DNA of 64,000 bases. It comes from Fluviicola sp. GTDB lineage: Bacteria > Bacteroidota > Bacteroidia > Flavobacteriales_D > Crocinitomicaceae. The notes under the pieces were generated by a model. The model was not told where the DNA came from and ran no database searches. It was given only the letters and a program-made list of their open reading frames with translations. The position numbers and the translations under genes were made by a program. The stretch spans positions 1-64,000 of the forward strand of contig NVXU02000028.1 in the NCBI GenBank assembly GCA_002734065.2, given 5' to 3'. Position 1 is the first letter of the stretch, and each line of letters begins with the position of its first letter. Below, piece by piece: positions 36,756 to 47,051 of this stretch.

Positions 36756-37695
36756 CACAAATTAAAGTGTCGAATGTTGGTGAGTATCCTGCCCAAATAC
36801 CCAAAGCGCCACCTGTAATGTTGTTGGGTATATTCGTCGGCGTTGCAAATGGATTACCTGCTGTAGCTTGTTGAATATCCTTTTTCTCCATGAACTCAAA
36901 GACACCCTTGTCTATTCTAGAAAATCGTATAACGACGGTGTCATTGAGGGCGTAAAGACCTTCGAGACCATCTGCAACTCCCGATCCATGTGCGGCAGGG
37001 TTGTCAAAAAAGAAGTCAAAAGTAAGTCCTCCGAAAAATTCATCATCGAAAACAGAACCAAAAGGTCTTAAAAAACTGGCATCCAAAGGATCACCGTTTG
37101 CATCTGTATTTATTCGCTTAGATTCCCACATATATGCATCGTATTGGCCTGGAGGATCCGAAAGTGTTGCCCATGAAAAGCCATAATTCGTTAAATTCCC
37201 ATCAGGCTTCCAATATACAGCATCTAGCGAAACGGGAACCTCAATTTTAGTCGTTGCTGTGTATGTTTCTCCTTCAAAGCTAACGGTAAGGTCATAGCTT
37301 TTACCGACCTCTCCAAAAATTAATGGGTCTAATGAAGTGTATCCGCAAATACTCACAGTTGCAAGATCAGCTACAGGAATACCTAATAATTCTGCAACAA
37401 ATGGTTCGCTTCCCGGTGGCAGGTTGTCGGTGCAAACTTCGATTAACTGAACAGTGGTTGTTCCGTTAGAAACAGTAACCTGTGCACCTGTTACGAAAGA
37501 ATTTAAAAAAGCAGTTAAATCAGTCTGTGCATAGATGTCTTTTGATTTCGAAATAAGCAAAAATGGAGGTTGTCCAGTATCGATTCTCCCATCAAGGACA
37601 ATTTGCTCCTCAAATCCGGGTATATCAATAACAACCTCTTTCGTACATGCAAAGAGGACAGAAATTATGCTAAGGATGTATATTAATTTTTTCAT
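36748..37695 (-). CDS. DUF4249 lipoprotein
   Basis: This 315-residue protein has a lipobox LFAC (C17) and the DUF4249 pattern: EEQIVLDGRID, FLLISKSKD, then VTGAQVTVSNG, and a YDLTV-x-FEG-x-TYTATT segment. DUF4249 lipoproteins are usually encoded beside a TonB-dependent receptor, as here, and probably form an outer-membrane import pair. The cargo is unknown. Confidence 0.85.
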   Translation of the reverse strand: MKKLIYILSIISVLFACTKEVVIDIPGFEEQIVLDGRIDTGQPPFLLISKSKDIYAQTDLTAFLNSFVTGAQVTVSNGTTTVQLIEVCTDNLPPGSEPFVAELLGIPVADLATVSICGYTSLDPLIFGEVGKSYDLTVSFEGETYTATTKIEVPVSLDAVYWKPDGNLTNYGFSWATLSDPPGQYDAYMWESKRINTDANGDPLDASFLRPFGSVFDDEFFGGLTFDFFFDNPAAHGSGVADGLEGLYALNDTVVIRFSRIDKGVFEFMEKKDIQQATAGNPFATPTNIPNNITGGALGIWAGYSPTFDTLICVP

Positions 37696-37707
37696 ATCTT
37701 ATTTTAG

Positions 37708-37783
37708 TAGTTAAGAAGTTAAGAAGTTAAAGAATATGGCACGAGCCAACTTCCTTCTTAACTTCTGACTTCTTAACTTCTTT
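37708..37783 (-). promoter_or_regulatory. Long inverted repeat between the TonB receptor and DUF4249 genes
   Basis: AGTTAAGAAGTTAAGAAG (about 37709-37726) is complementary to CTTCTTAACTTCTGACTTCTTAACTT (about 37754-37779) with a loop of about 25 bases. It fills the 101-base spacer inside an apparent operon, so it may lower or stabilise downstream mRNA. Confidence 0.6.
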
Positions 37784-37796
37784 TTTCTTCTCATTA

Positions 37797-40202
37797 TCAA
37801 AATTCAAAATTCCATGTAACACTTGGTATTATTGGAAATAGCGTTACTTGTTTTACTTTTATTTCAAAATCTCCAGCGAGAAAGTCTCCATCATTGTCAA
37901 TATACAAAAAATAAGGGTTCGCACGGTTGTAAACATTGTAAATGGAGAATGCTACATTCGTTTTTAACTTCTTTTTCACCCGAATTGTCTCTTTGGTTGC
38001 TTCGTTGTATTTTTCTTTATACTCCTTGCTGTACCAAGTTGCAGAGATGTCTAGTCTGTGGTACGGTGCCATTCTTGTCGAATTTCTTGCTCCATAGTTA
38101 AAGAGTAATTCTTGGTTTTGCACATACCACGATGTTGGTAAAGTCAAGGTGTTTCCAGTTGCGAAAATGAACGCACTGGTAAAAATCCAACGTTTGTTTG
38201 GCTTGTAACTTGCAACAATTGATAAATCATGTCTTCTGTCGTACTTCGCAGGGTAGATATTACCATCATTCAAGTCTTCAAATTGTCGTTCGGTTTTACT
38301 TAGCGTATAACCTATCCAACCTGTGAATTTACCCGCAGATTTTTTGATAAACAACTCGATTCCATAACTCCAACCTTTGCCAAAAACGAGCAAATTGTCA
38401 GTGTTATCATTCACATTGTCACCAGGCAAAGCACCTTCTTTGTATTCAATAAGGTTGTCCATTCCCTTGTAGTAAACCTCAACGGATGTCTCTATCTTAT
38501 TATTCAGAAAGTTCTTAAAATAACCCAAAGAAGTCTGCCAACCTTTCTGAGGTTTTGCAATGTCTGTTGCAGGATACCAAATATCTGTAGGCAAAGACAC
38601 GGCACTTAATGACGTTAAATTAACGTATTGATAATTGTAAGAATAACCTGCTTTTACAGAGCCTTTACCAGGAAGCATCCAACGCATGGAAATTCGAGGT
38701 TCTAATCCATGGTAGAACTGAATAACATCACCTTTGTTGTAAACAACAGTCGTGTCAGGAGTACTCAAATCGCCCTTAATATAGCGCGTAAAAGGTCCGA
38801 CATGTTGAAATGCGCTGTACCGAAGTCCAGCATTTACTCTAATATTCTCATTGATGTCAAATTCATCCAAAATATACGCCGCAGATTCATGGCTCTTCAA
38901 TTGTTGTGCTAGTCCTGTATCAAAAACTGTTTCATCGCTTTCTGCAGAGACACTGATAGGTGTAAAAGTATGGTAAATATAATCCAACCCAAATTTCACT
39001 TTGTTGCGAGAATTTGGGAAGTAAGTAAAATCAACTTTTCCTCCCCAATCTCGGACTCCAGAGTTTAGCCTAAAACGAAATTGATCTTGTGCAGAAATAA
39101 AACTGAATTGGTAATCGGTCATTGTTGTCGTTACGTTCATGAACAACTTACTCGTGAAGATATGGTTCCAACGAAGTGCTGCAATAGCGTTTCCCCAAGG
39201 CATATCTACTTGAAAGTTATCGTTAGTGTTACCAAAACTGAACTTATCTTTACCATAATATCCGCTCAAAAATATTTTATCCTTTTTAGTGATTTCATAG
39301 TTCATTTTGAGGTTCAAATCATAGAAAAAGTAACTTGTTCCTGCAAAAGGTGAGTCATCGGGAATAGCCGCTTTCATAATCACGTCTAAATAGGTTCTTC
39401 TGGCAGAAACAATGAATGAACCTTTGTCTTTTTTCAATGGCCCCTCTAAGGTTAAGCGAGAAGAAATGGCACCAATCCCTCCTTTTACACCGAAGCGTTT
39501 TTTGTTGCCTTCATTCATATTGACTTCTAACACAGAAGATAATCGACCTCCAAAATTTGCAGGCATACCTCCTTTAATAAGGTTGACACTTTTTACAGCA
39601 TCTGCGTTAAACACAGAGAAGAATCCGAAAAGATGGGCAGCATTATAAACCACTGCTTCGTCCAATAAAACAAGGTTCTGATCAGGTCCTCCACCACGAA
39701 CATAGAAACCTTGTCCTCCTTCTGCAGCAGAAGAAACTCCTGGCAACAATTGAATAATTTTAATGATATCAACTTCTCCCATAAAGGCAGGAAGTGTTTT
39801 CATTTCATCAATATCCAACTCAATTTGACCAATTTTTGTGCTTTTCACATTGTCCTCTGCTGTTGCGTTAACAAGTACTTCATCAATGTCTTGAAAATCA
39901 GTTCCAAGTTCATAGTCATAGCGAACATCTTTGGTCAAGTCAATCTCCCTTGTCTCCGTTTCTTGCCCAGACATTCTAAACTCAACGGTGTATTTCCCCG
40001 CAGGAACGGTCAAAGAATAGAAACCATAATTGTTGGTGATTGCTCCTTTTTTGATGCTCGGAATGTAAATTTTCGCTCCGATGACTGTTTCTCCACTTCG
40101 AGCGTCTGTAATGTATCCACTAATGGTTGCATTCTCTTGAGAGAAAGTTAAAGTCGCTGTAAAAACTATTAAAAAAGAAAAAATGACTTTAATCATGGGC
40201 AT
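37797..40202 (-). CDS. TonB-dependent outer-membrane receptor with CarboxypepD-like domain
   Basis: The 801-residue protein has a signal peptide (to about 21). Its N-terminal CarboxypepD_reg-like domain (about 24-110) starts ATISGYITDARSGETVIGAK. It then has a plug (about 120-235, with VRGGGPDQNLVLLDEA), and a 22-strand barrel ending SVTWNFEF with a terminal phenylalanine. Two adjacent start codons (residues 1 and 3) are equally possible. It should import a ligand across the outer membrane together with the DUF4249 lipoprotein. Confidence 0.9.
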   Translation of the reverse strand: MPMIKVIFSFLIVFTATLTFSQENATISGYITDARSGETVIGAKIYIPSIKKGAITNNYGFYSLTVPAGKYTVEFRMSGQETETREIDLTKDVRYDYELGTDFQDIDEVLVNATAEDNVKSTKIGQIELDIDEMKTLPAFMGEVDIIKIIQLLPGVSSAAEGGQGFYVRGGGPDQNLVLLDEAVVYNAAHLFGFFSVFNADAVKSVNLIKGGMPANFGGRLSSVLEVNMNEGNKKRFGVKGGIGAISSRLTLEGPLKKDKGSFIVSARRTYLDVIMKAAIPDDSPFAGTSYFFYDLNLKMNYEITKKDKIFLSGYYGKDKFSFGNTNDNFQVDMPWGNAIAALRWNHIFTSKLFMNVTTTMTDYQFSFISAQDQFRFRLNSGVRDWGGKVDFTYFPNSRNKVKFGLDYIYHTFTPISVSAESDETVFDTGLAQQLKSHESAAYILDEFDINENIRVNAGLRYSAFQHVGPFTRYIKGDLSTPDTTVVYNKGDVIQFYHGLEPRISMRWMLPGKGSVKAGYSYNYQYVNLTSLSAVSLPTDIWYPATDIAKPQKGWQTSLGYFKNFLNNKIETSVEVYYKGMDNLIEYKEGALPGDNVNDNTDNLLVFGKGWSYGIELFIKKSAGKFTGWIGYTLSKTERQFEDLNDGNIYPAKYDRRHDLSIVASYKPNKRWIFTSAFIFATGNTLTLPTSWYVQNQELLFNYGARNSTRMAPYHRLDISATWYSKEYKEKYNEATKETIRVKKKLKTNVAFSIYNVYNRANPYFLYIDNDGDFLAGDFEIKVKQVTLFPIIPSVTWNFEF

Positions 40203-40308
40203 AATTGTCGCGTAAAAGTCGGTAAAAAAGGATGTTTATCAAAATCATAGGAGTAATTTAACATTATTTCATGACTAATTTGAGACGGTGCAACTAAGAT
40301 TTTCTTAC

Positions 40309-40316
40309 TACCTTTG
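40309..40316 (+). promoter_or_regulatory. -7 box (TACCTTTG) of the histidine kinase
   Basis: A perfect TAnnTTTG box ends nine bases before the ATG at 40326, so the transcript has almost no leader. Confidence 0.6.
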
Positions 40317-40325
40317 ACGCTTCTT

Positions 40326-42392
40326 ATGAAGCAGATACTATTTTTATTTTTAATTGTCAATGGATTTCTATCTCTCGCACAAAAAAATGAGTTAGATAGT
40401 CTAAAATCATTGTTAAAAAACACTGTAGTAACTGAGGATAAAATACTTTATTTAACTAAATTAAGTAGAGTTACAGAGGATTCTTTAGAATCCAAGGAAT
40501 ATATTTCTTCGGCAATTTTAAAGTTAGAATCTTTAAGTGGCGACAGCAAACTAATTAGTACATACCGTATTGCCAATGCTTTATACGCAGTGAATGACTG
40601 GGAGGAATCTCTATTAATGATTGATGAGGCGCTGTCAATTCCGAATGTTAACGATTTTGATGCTCTGGGTAAAGTATATCGATTAGCATCAAGAATTCAC
40701 ACTAAAAAATCACACTACGATAAAGCGATTTTATCTTATCAGAAGGCGATTGAGATGTTTACGAAATCTGGAAATATTCCCAGGCAGATAGACTGTTTAA
40801 ATGGAGTTGGAGTCATCCATAAAAACTTGGGAAACTATAACCAAGCATTGCCATTATACCATGCTGCATATAAGTTGGCGAAAAAGGCTTCATTGCCGTT
40901 AAAACTCGCGGCAACTACTACAAATATTGGTGTTTTGCTTAAAAAACAAGAGAAATACGACAATGCTTTAGAATATTATTTTAAAGCGGAAAAAATATAC
41001 AAAAGAGAGAACGATTTTGGAGGATTGGCGAATATTTACAATAACCAGGGTAATATCTATAGGCTACAAAAAAAGTATCCTCAATCGTTAAAAAAATATC
41101 AGTTAGCTATAGAGAATAGAAACAAAGCTGGAAATAAACGAATGCTCAGTTATACTTATAACAACATTGCACTTTCTTATCAGGAAATGGGTAACTACCA
41201 AAAGGCGATAGAAAATCTAAATTTCTCCATGAAATTGAAAATTGAAAATGAAGAATATGAATCATTATCAAGTACGCATCTTAACTTTTCTGAAATCTAT
41301 TTAGAACTCAATGACAGTAAGAAATTTAAGTTTCATATAAACGAAGCAAGAAGGATAGCGATTGAATTTCATCAAGATAAAATAAGACGGTCTGTTCTTG
41401 TCAATATGAGTCAGTTCGCTGCAAATAACAAAGATTTCAAAAGTGCATATATCTACCTTTCGAGTGTTTACGACGAATTGGACACCTTAGACTTAGAATC
41501 ACAAAAGGCTTTGACATCAGCTTTACAAGCTCATTTTGAGTCCGAGCAAGATCGAAATGAAATTCATGAGTTGAGTGATGCTATTTTATTATTAGATCTT
41601 CAGAAAGAAGAATTGGAAAAGAAACAGTCCGTTTCTAATTGGTTAATAATCGGTTTAGGGTTGATAATACTTGTGCTAGTTGTTTTGTCTGTTCTGTTCT
41701 ATTTGAAACAAAAAGCATTGAAAACGAAGACCACAGAATTGGCCATTGCGAATGAGCAAATACTTTCGACAACTATAAGTATAGAAGAGAAAGAGCTGCT
41801 CTTGAAAGAAATTCATCATCGAGTAAAAAATAACCTTCAAATTGTTAAAAGTTTGATTCGCTTACAAGCTGATGGCAACCACGATAGTTCTCAAAACGCA
41901 TTGTTAACTGATTTTGAATTGAGAGTTTCTTCGATGGCGATGGTACACGAATCGCTTTATAAAAGTGGTGATTTTGCTCGGGTAAATGTGCAAAATTACT
42001 TTAAAGACCTGCTCGACAACCTCATCACGGTCTATCATCTGAATCAAACAGTAAAAACGAATATTTCTATCAATATTTTGGAATTAGGGATTGATACTTT
42101 AGTACCTTTGGGATTACTCTCTACGGAAATTATTTCTAACTCTATGAAATATGGAATCGGAGATAAACCTGGAGGTGAAATTACAATTGAACTTAAATCG
42201 ATAGGCGAAAATAAATATGAGTTAATCGTTGGTGACAATGGTGATGGATTTGATTTTGAAGAAGCTTCTAATAAGAAGACATTGGGAATTGAATTGATTC
42301 ACACACTCGTTGAACAACTCGATGGGGAGCTGAAATTTGTAAATGATAAAGGAGCTTCTTATCGAATTGAATTTAAAGGACAAGAAAAATAA
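40326..42392 (+). CDS. TPR sensor histidine kinase (HisKA_2 type)
   Basis: The ATG at 40326 (MKQILFLFLIVNG) gives 688 residues; a TTG four codons upstream would overlap the promoter box. It has a signal peptide to about 19, tetratricopeptide repeats (about 70-400), and a coiled region. One membrane helix (about 438-461) is followed by the H-box EIHHRVKNNLQIVKSLI (H497/H498) and an HATPase domain with N-box NSMKYGI and DNGDGF. The sensor is periplasmic. No response regulator is adjacent. Confidence 0.88.
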   Translation: MKQILFLFLIVNGFLSLAQKNELDSLKSLLKNTVVTEDKILYLTKLSRVTEDSLESKEYISSAILKLESLSGDSKLISTYRIANALYAVNDWEESLLMIDEALSIPNVNDFDALGKVYRLASRIHTKKSHYDKAILSYQKAIEMFTKSGNIPRQIDCLNGVGVIHKNLGNYNQALPLYHAAYKLAKKASLPLKLAATTTNIGVLLKKQEKYDNALEYYFKAEKIYKRENDFGGLANIYNNQGNIYRLQKKYPQSLKKYQLAIENRNKAGNKRMLSYTYNNIALSYQEMGNYQKAIENLNFSMKLKIENEEYESLSSTHLNFSEIYLELNDSKKFKFHINEARRIAIEFHQDKIRRSVLVNMSQFAANNKDFKSAYIYLSSVYDELDTLDLESQKALTSALQAHFESEQDRNEIHELSDAILLLDLQKEELEKKQSVSNWLIIGLGLIILVLVVLSVLFYLKQKALKTKTTELAIANEQILSTTISIEEKELLLKEIHHRVKNNLQIVKSLIRLQADGNHDSSQNALLTDFELRVSSMAMVHESLYKSGDFARVNVQNYFKDLLDNLITVYHLNQTVKTNISINILELGIDTLVPLGLLSTEIISNSMKYGIGDKPGGEITIELKSIGENKYELIVGDNGDGFDFEEASNKKTLGIELIHTLVEQLDGELKFVNDKGASYRIEFKGQEK

Positions 42393-42400
42393 AAATAGAT

Positions 42401-44836
42401 ATGAAAATTTCATATAACTGGCTAAAAGAATACATTAACATTGATTTACCTGCAGAAAGAGCATGCGAAATTCTAACAGATACAGGTTTAGAGGTTGAAG
42501 GATTGCACAAGGTAGAAGGTGTGAAAGGAGGATTGAAAGGTGTCGTTGTTGGTGAGGTTCTTAGTTGTGAAAAACACCCAGATGCTGACCGATTAAATGT
42601 CACAACTGTCAATATTGATGCAGATGAACCTTTGCAAATTGTTTGTGGGGCTCCAAATGTGGCTGTTGGACAGAAAGTGATTGTCGCAACGGTAGGTTGC
42701 ACACTTTTTCCTTCTCCGGAAGAACCTTTTAAGATAAAAAAGTCGAAAATTAGAGGCGTTGAATCGTTTGGAATGATTTGCGCTGAAGATGAGTTAGGTT
42801 TAGGGAAATCTCACGACGGCATCCTCGTTTTGGATAATTCTGTTCCAGTTGGAACACAAGCAGCGACCTATTTTGAACTGGAAGATGACTATGAAATTGA
42901 AATTGGCTTGACTCCAAACCGTTCTGATGCAATGGGACATATCGGTGTGGCAAGAGATTTAGTAGCGTATTTGAATGTGCATGAAAAGGCAAATCTTTCT
43001 TTGAATATTCCTTCAGTGGAGAATTTTAAAGTGGAGAATAATGACCTTAAAATTGCAATTTCTGTAGAGAATGAAGAATTCTGCCCGAGGTACATGGGAA
43101 CGACCATTAAAGACGTAAAAGTGGAAGCTTCGCCGACATGGTTGCAAAAAAGATTGCGTGCAATTGGACTTTCTCCGATAAATAATGTAGTCGATGTGAC
43201 CAACTTCGTAATGCACGAATTAGGAACGCCTTTACATGCCTTTGATGCGGATAAATTGAACGGTAAAATTGTTGTAAAAACAGCAAGGGATAAAGATAAA
43301 TTTACAACCTTAGACAATGTCGAAAGAGAACTGTCTTCGGAGAATTTAATAATCACTGACGGTTCTGAAACCCTTTGCATTGCTGGGGTGCTTGGGGGTA
43401 GCAAATCTGGAATCAATGAAAATTCTACCAGTGTTTTCCTAGAATCTGCCTATTTTAATGCTGTCGCTATTCGTAAAACCGCGAAGATGCACGCACTGAA
43501 TACCGATGCGTCTTTTCGCTTTGAAAGAGGGGTTGACCCCAACATGACGGAATACGCTTTGAAAAGAGCTGCGCTGTTGATTCAAGAAGTTGCTGGAGGA
43601 ACTATTGCGATGGATGTTGTCGATACTAACTCTAAACCAGTTGCCGATTGGACAGTTGAATTTAATTACGACAGATGCAACCGATTAATTGGTCATAACT
43701 TGCCAAAAGAAATGGTGAACGATATTCTGCAGAATTTAGACATTGAGATTGTTGCAGAAAATGGAGAAGACGTTACCTTAAAAATTCCAACGTATCGCGT
43801 AGATGTTACTCGAGAAGCGGATGTCATTGAAGAAGTTCTACGAATTTATGGTTTCAACAATGTGCCAATTCCGGCAAAATTAAATTCTTCGATTTCGTAT
43901 TTCAAAAAGCCAGATGCTGAGAAAGTGCAAACGGTGATTTCTGAAATGTTAGTCGGCTTAGGTTGTATAGAAACCTTGAATAATTCCTTGACAAAATCTG
44001 ATTATTCTAAGAAATTAGGAGGAGAAACCGTTTTACCCGAACGAAATGTCGAAATGTTGAACCCATTGAGTCTTGATTTAGACGTAATGCGCCAATCATT
44101 GGTATTTAACGCTCTCGAAATGGTTGCGCACAATCAAAATCGTCAGAATGCAGATTTGAAGTTGTATGAATTCGGTAAAACCTATCATAAATTCGATTCT
44201 GGTTACTCAGAAAATAAACGTTTGTTGATTGTTCTTTCCGGAAAAAGAGAAGATGAAAGTTGGAATTCTTCGAAAGAAAAATCGAGTTATTTTACCATAA
44301 AAGGAACTGCTTTGACCATCTTTAAGAGACTTGGCTTAAACGAAATGCTCAAAGAAAAAGCATTGAAAAATTCATTGTTGCAAGACGGTGTGCAATTGTT
44401 TGTCTTGAAGAATAAAGTCGGAGAAATAGGTTGGGCATCTGCAAAAATGAAGAAACATTTCGGAATAAAACAAGATGTTTTCATTGCAGATTTAGATTGG
44501 GATGCCATCATAGAAAGTTTGAAATTCTCCAAAGTAAAGTACACAGAATTGGCAAAAACCTTTGCTGTTCGACGAGATTTTTCCTTGCTTTTAGACACTA
44601 AAATAACATTCTCTGAAATAGAAGACTTGGCCAGAGCTTGCGACAAGAAAATATTGAAAGAAATAGGTTTGTTTGATGTTTACGAGGGCAAAAACTTGGA
44701 AGAAGGCAAGAAATCGTATGCCGTTTCATTCAAATTTCAAGACGCTGAAAAAACGTTGAAAGACCAACAAGTAGATGCTGTGATGGAGAAGATTAGAGAA
44801 CAATTGGAAGGGAAGTTGGGGGCAGAGCTGAGGTAA
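42401..44836 (+). CDS. pheT: Phenylalanyl-tRNA synthetase beta subunit
   Basis: This 811-residue protein is of the normal length. It has an N-terminal tRNA-binding OB domain (about 40-150, CEKHPDADRLNVTTVN), B3/B4 editing region, B5, the core (SFRFERGVDPNMTEYALKRAA) and the C-terminal FDX-ACB anticodon-binding domain (about 715-811). It charges tRNA-Phe together with PheS, which is not in the window. It follows the histidine kinase by eight bases, so the two may share a transcript. Confidence 0.97.
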   Translation: MKISYNWLKEYINIDLPAERACEILTDTGLEVEGLHKVEGVKGGLKGVVVGEVLSCEKHPDADRLNVTTVNIDADEPLQIVCGAPNVAVGQKVIVATVGCTLFPSPEEPFKIKKSKIRGVESFGMICAEDELGLGKSHDGILVLDNSVPVGTQAATYFELEDDYEIEIGLTPNRSDAMGHIGVARDLVAYLNVHEKANLSLNIPSVENFKVENNDLKIAISVENEEFCPRYMGTTIKDVKVEASPTWLQKRLRAIGLSPINNVVDVTNFVMHELGTPLHAFDADKLNGKIVVKTARDKDKFTTLDNVERELSSENLIITDGSETLCIAGVLGGSKSGINENSTSVFLESAYFNAVAIRKTAKMHALNTDASFRFERGVDPNMTEYALKRAALLIQEVAGGTIAMDVVDTNSKPVADWTVEFNYDRCNRLIGHNLPKEMVNDILQNLDIEIVAENGEDVTLKIPTYRVDVTREADVIEEVLRIYGFNNVPIPAKLNSSISYFKKPDAEKVQTVISEMLVGLGCIETLNNSLTKSDYSKKLGGETVLPERNVEMLNPLSLDLDVMRQSLVFNALEMVAHNQNRQNADLKLYEFGKTYHKFDSGYSENKRLLIVLSGKREDESWNSSKEKSSYFTIKGTALTIFKRLGLNEMLKEKALKNSLLQDGVQLFVLKNKVGEIGWASAKMKKHFGIKQDVFIADLDWDAIIESLKFSKVKYTELAKTFAVRRDFSLLLDTKITFSEIEDLARACDKKILKEIGLFDVYEGKNLEEGKKSYAVSFKFQDAEKTLKDQQVDAVMEKIREQLEGKLGAELR

Positions 44837-44869
44837 TGGGAGTTTTGGAGTGTTAGAGCATTAGAGCAT

Positions 44870-45073
44870 TAGATCTGACTTCTCACAAACAAAACCTACC
44901 TAAACTCTGCGAACCTCTGTGCCTTCTCTGTGGCTCTCTGTGAAAATATAGAGCATTCATTGGAGCACTCGATAGTTCGACGTTCAGCACACTACTTTTC
45001 TACAACTTTCAAAATATATATTACGCATTTACATCATCTGCGAAAATCAGCTAAATCTGCGTCATCAGCGTTC
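44870..45073. repeat. Repeat words in the pheT-PLP spacer
   Basis: CTCTGCGAACCTCTGTGCC and TTCTCTGTGGCTCTCTGTG (44915-44952) recur inverted at 54868-54912; CTGCGTCATCAGCGTTCT (about 45055-45072) recurs near 36056. No gene in this 239-base gap. Confidence 0.6.
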
Positions 45074-45075
45074 TA

Positions 45076-46986
45076 TTAAACCAATACAGTATCAACATTC
45101 TTTACGAAATCTAAAAACACTTTCTTATGCATTTCCAAATCCATATTTGCCGATAGCGCCACGCGTACAATGTAATCTTTGTCCCCTTCTTTCGTTGTTC
45201 CTTGCGTTGAGGTTGCCGGAATCGTCCAATAGCACCCTTTTAATTGCCCGTAACTCACACAATACTTGCTTTCTTCCGGAATTTCGTTAATCATTAGGTT
45301 AATCAAGCGATCATTCGAGGCTCTTTTATAGGCTTCTCTTTCTTCATCGGTATTTCCTTTTGTTGGCAGGTCCAGTGAGAATACAGACGGCGTAAATCCT
45401 TCGTTGGCTAATTCTTCTGAAACGAAATTGATTTTTGCATCGGGCAGAACCTCTTGGATATAGTTGACAAACTCCCGCGTGTTCTTATAGGCATCAATGA
45501 CTCTTTGCTTCATGGAAGGCAATTGCTTTGCCAAAATCTCCAATTGCAAATCTGTCGCTTCGTTGTCGCAAAGTTGCAAATGCAGTTCAATTTTCTCCAG
45601 CAAAGCATTCGTTTTACTGTTTCCTACGCAGTAACCTGCAGTACATTTTCCACCACTTGGGAACTTAGAACCACTGGCAAAAGAGATGGTTCTTACCGAC
45701 GATAGAACGTCATTGTCACCTAAAAAGTGAACGTTGGGGCAAAATGTCTGGTCCAAGATAAAAACAGGATCAACAGCCATTTCTCCCGATGAATTTTGTC
45801 GTTTTTGGCTTAAAACAGCTCTTAATTGTTGCAAATCAGGCACTTCAACCCTCGGGTTCGTTGGGATTTCAGCAATGATGTAGGGAATTGCATCTTCTTT
45901 GGCGATTTTCTCTAAAACGATGTCAATACTTTGCACCATGTCGTTGCCACCATCAACGGGTAGGTCCATCACTTCGACATTCTCAATGCAATCAGCCACA
46001 CGTCTTGCTTGGTCATTTGTTCCGCCATAACAATTTGGTGGAACCACAATTTTAATTGCTTTTCCTTGGTGATTTTCGAGTGCATTGTGCACCAATCCCA
46101 TCAAAATTGCATATTGAATAGACAATCCGCTAGAACCGACCAGTGCTTTGGTGGAAGTTCCAGTGATCTCTTTTATTGAAGCCAAAACGCTTGCCTTATC
46201 TTCAATAACGGTGTTTTTCTTACCTGCCTTGTCGTCAGACAGGTTCTCAGAAGAAGATTTTCCGACCAAAGAATTTAAAACTTCTAAGCAATTGGCAGGA
46301 GTCATTGCGATGGTCTCTCTTCTTCGCACGTGCTGAATTTCTGAAATATATTCTTCGTTTTGCTGACCGTTAACCAATAGAATACTGCCTAAATGAGGAT
46401 GAACATTGATGAAAAAGTCGATATTCTGCGAGAGTTTAAAATCACAGATATTATCTTGTTGCGAGATAAAAATAGTGCTGCCGTTAAACGCTTCGACCTC
46501 TTCGGTTTTCTCAATTTGCTTCAAATCGAAGGCATAACCGTACACATTTCCCAGAATTTCAGCGTTAAAAGATGCTGGTAGTTCTCCCGTGTAAAGAATT
46601 TGCGTTTTTTTATTATCCAGTGAGTTTTTTCTTAAAACAGCCAAAATAGGCATCGTTTTGGAAGAAAAACTGATGATATTTCCTGCCTGTTCTGCCGACA
46701 AGTCTGCTTGTTGACCATTTATGTTGGCAATTGCCCATTCTAACACACAAGATAATGGATGCCCTAATCGAATGTAGTCGTAAGCGGTAGGTAATTCATT
46801 GAGTGCAGTCGCTCTAAAATCATCTTCAATAAACAAGTTATTAAACTGCTCTAAGAATTGTATTTTTGCTTTTTGCTCGTTGTAAATGTCTAGTCTGTGG
46901 GTTGTTATGTTCAACCAACCAGACGGCATATTTTCCAAAACGTTTTTGATATAAGCAATCATTTTCTTGTCTTCCATGTTGTTCAT
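45076..46986 (-). CDS. Long Cys/Met-metabolism-type PLP enzyme
   Basis: Starting at ATG 46986 the protein has 636 residues. The C-terminal 390 or so carry a cystathionine-gamma-synthase/lyase-like fold: VVPPNCYGGTNDQARRVAD, FILDQTFCPN, and the PLP lysine in FASGSKFPSGG near residue 430. The N-terminal ~240 residues contain ELPTAYDYIRLGHPLSCVLE and are not in standard 390-residue members. The length resembles the long fungal cystathionine gamma-synthases, but that comparison is by memory only. It probably acts in sulfur amino acid metabolism; specificity is unknown. Confidence 0.75.
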   Translation of the reverse strand: MNNMEDKKMIAYIKNVLENMPSGWLNITTHRLDIYNEQKAKIQFLEQFNNLFIEDDFRATALNELPTAYDYIRLGHPLSCVLEWAIANINGQQADLSAEQAGNIISFSSKTMPILAVLRKNSLDNKKTQILYTGELPASFNAEILGNVYGYAFDLKQIEKTEEVEAFNGSTIFISQQDNICDFKLSQNIDFFINVHPHLGSILLVNGQQNEEYISEIQHVRRRETIAMTPANCLEVLNSLVGKSSSENLSDDKAGKKNTVIEDKASVLASIKEITGTSTKALVGSSGLSIQYAILMGLVHNALENHQGKAIKIVVPPNCYGGTNDQARRVADCIENVEVMDLPVDGGNDMVQSIDIVLEKIAKEDAIPYIIAEIPTNPRVEVPDLQQLRAVLSQKRQNSSGEMAVDPVFILDQTFCPNVHFLGDNDVLSSVRTISFASGSKFPSGGKCTAGYCVGNSKTNALLEKIELHLQLCDNEATDLQLEILAKQLPSMKQRVIDAYKNTREFVNYIQEVLPDAKINFVSEELANEGFTPSVFSLDLPTKGNTDEEREAYKRASNDRLINLMINEIPEESKYCVSYGQLKGCYWTIPATSTQGTTKEGDKDYIVRVALSANMDLEMHKKVFLDFVKNVDTVLV

Positions 46987-47051
46987 CTTTAAAGAGGTTG
47001 GCAAGATAATTATTTCGTTTTATTTATGGGGTAGGGTGGGGGATTTGTTTT

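Noticed and set aside
39711-40151. A 146-residue plus-strand frame inside the TonB receptor gene
   Set aside because: It is antisense to the conserved plug domain and has a non-coding-like cysteine and phenylalanine excess.
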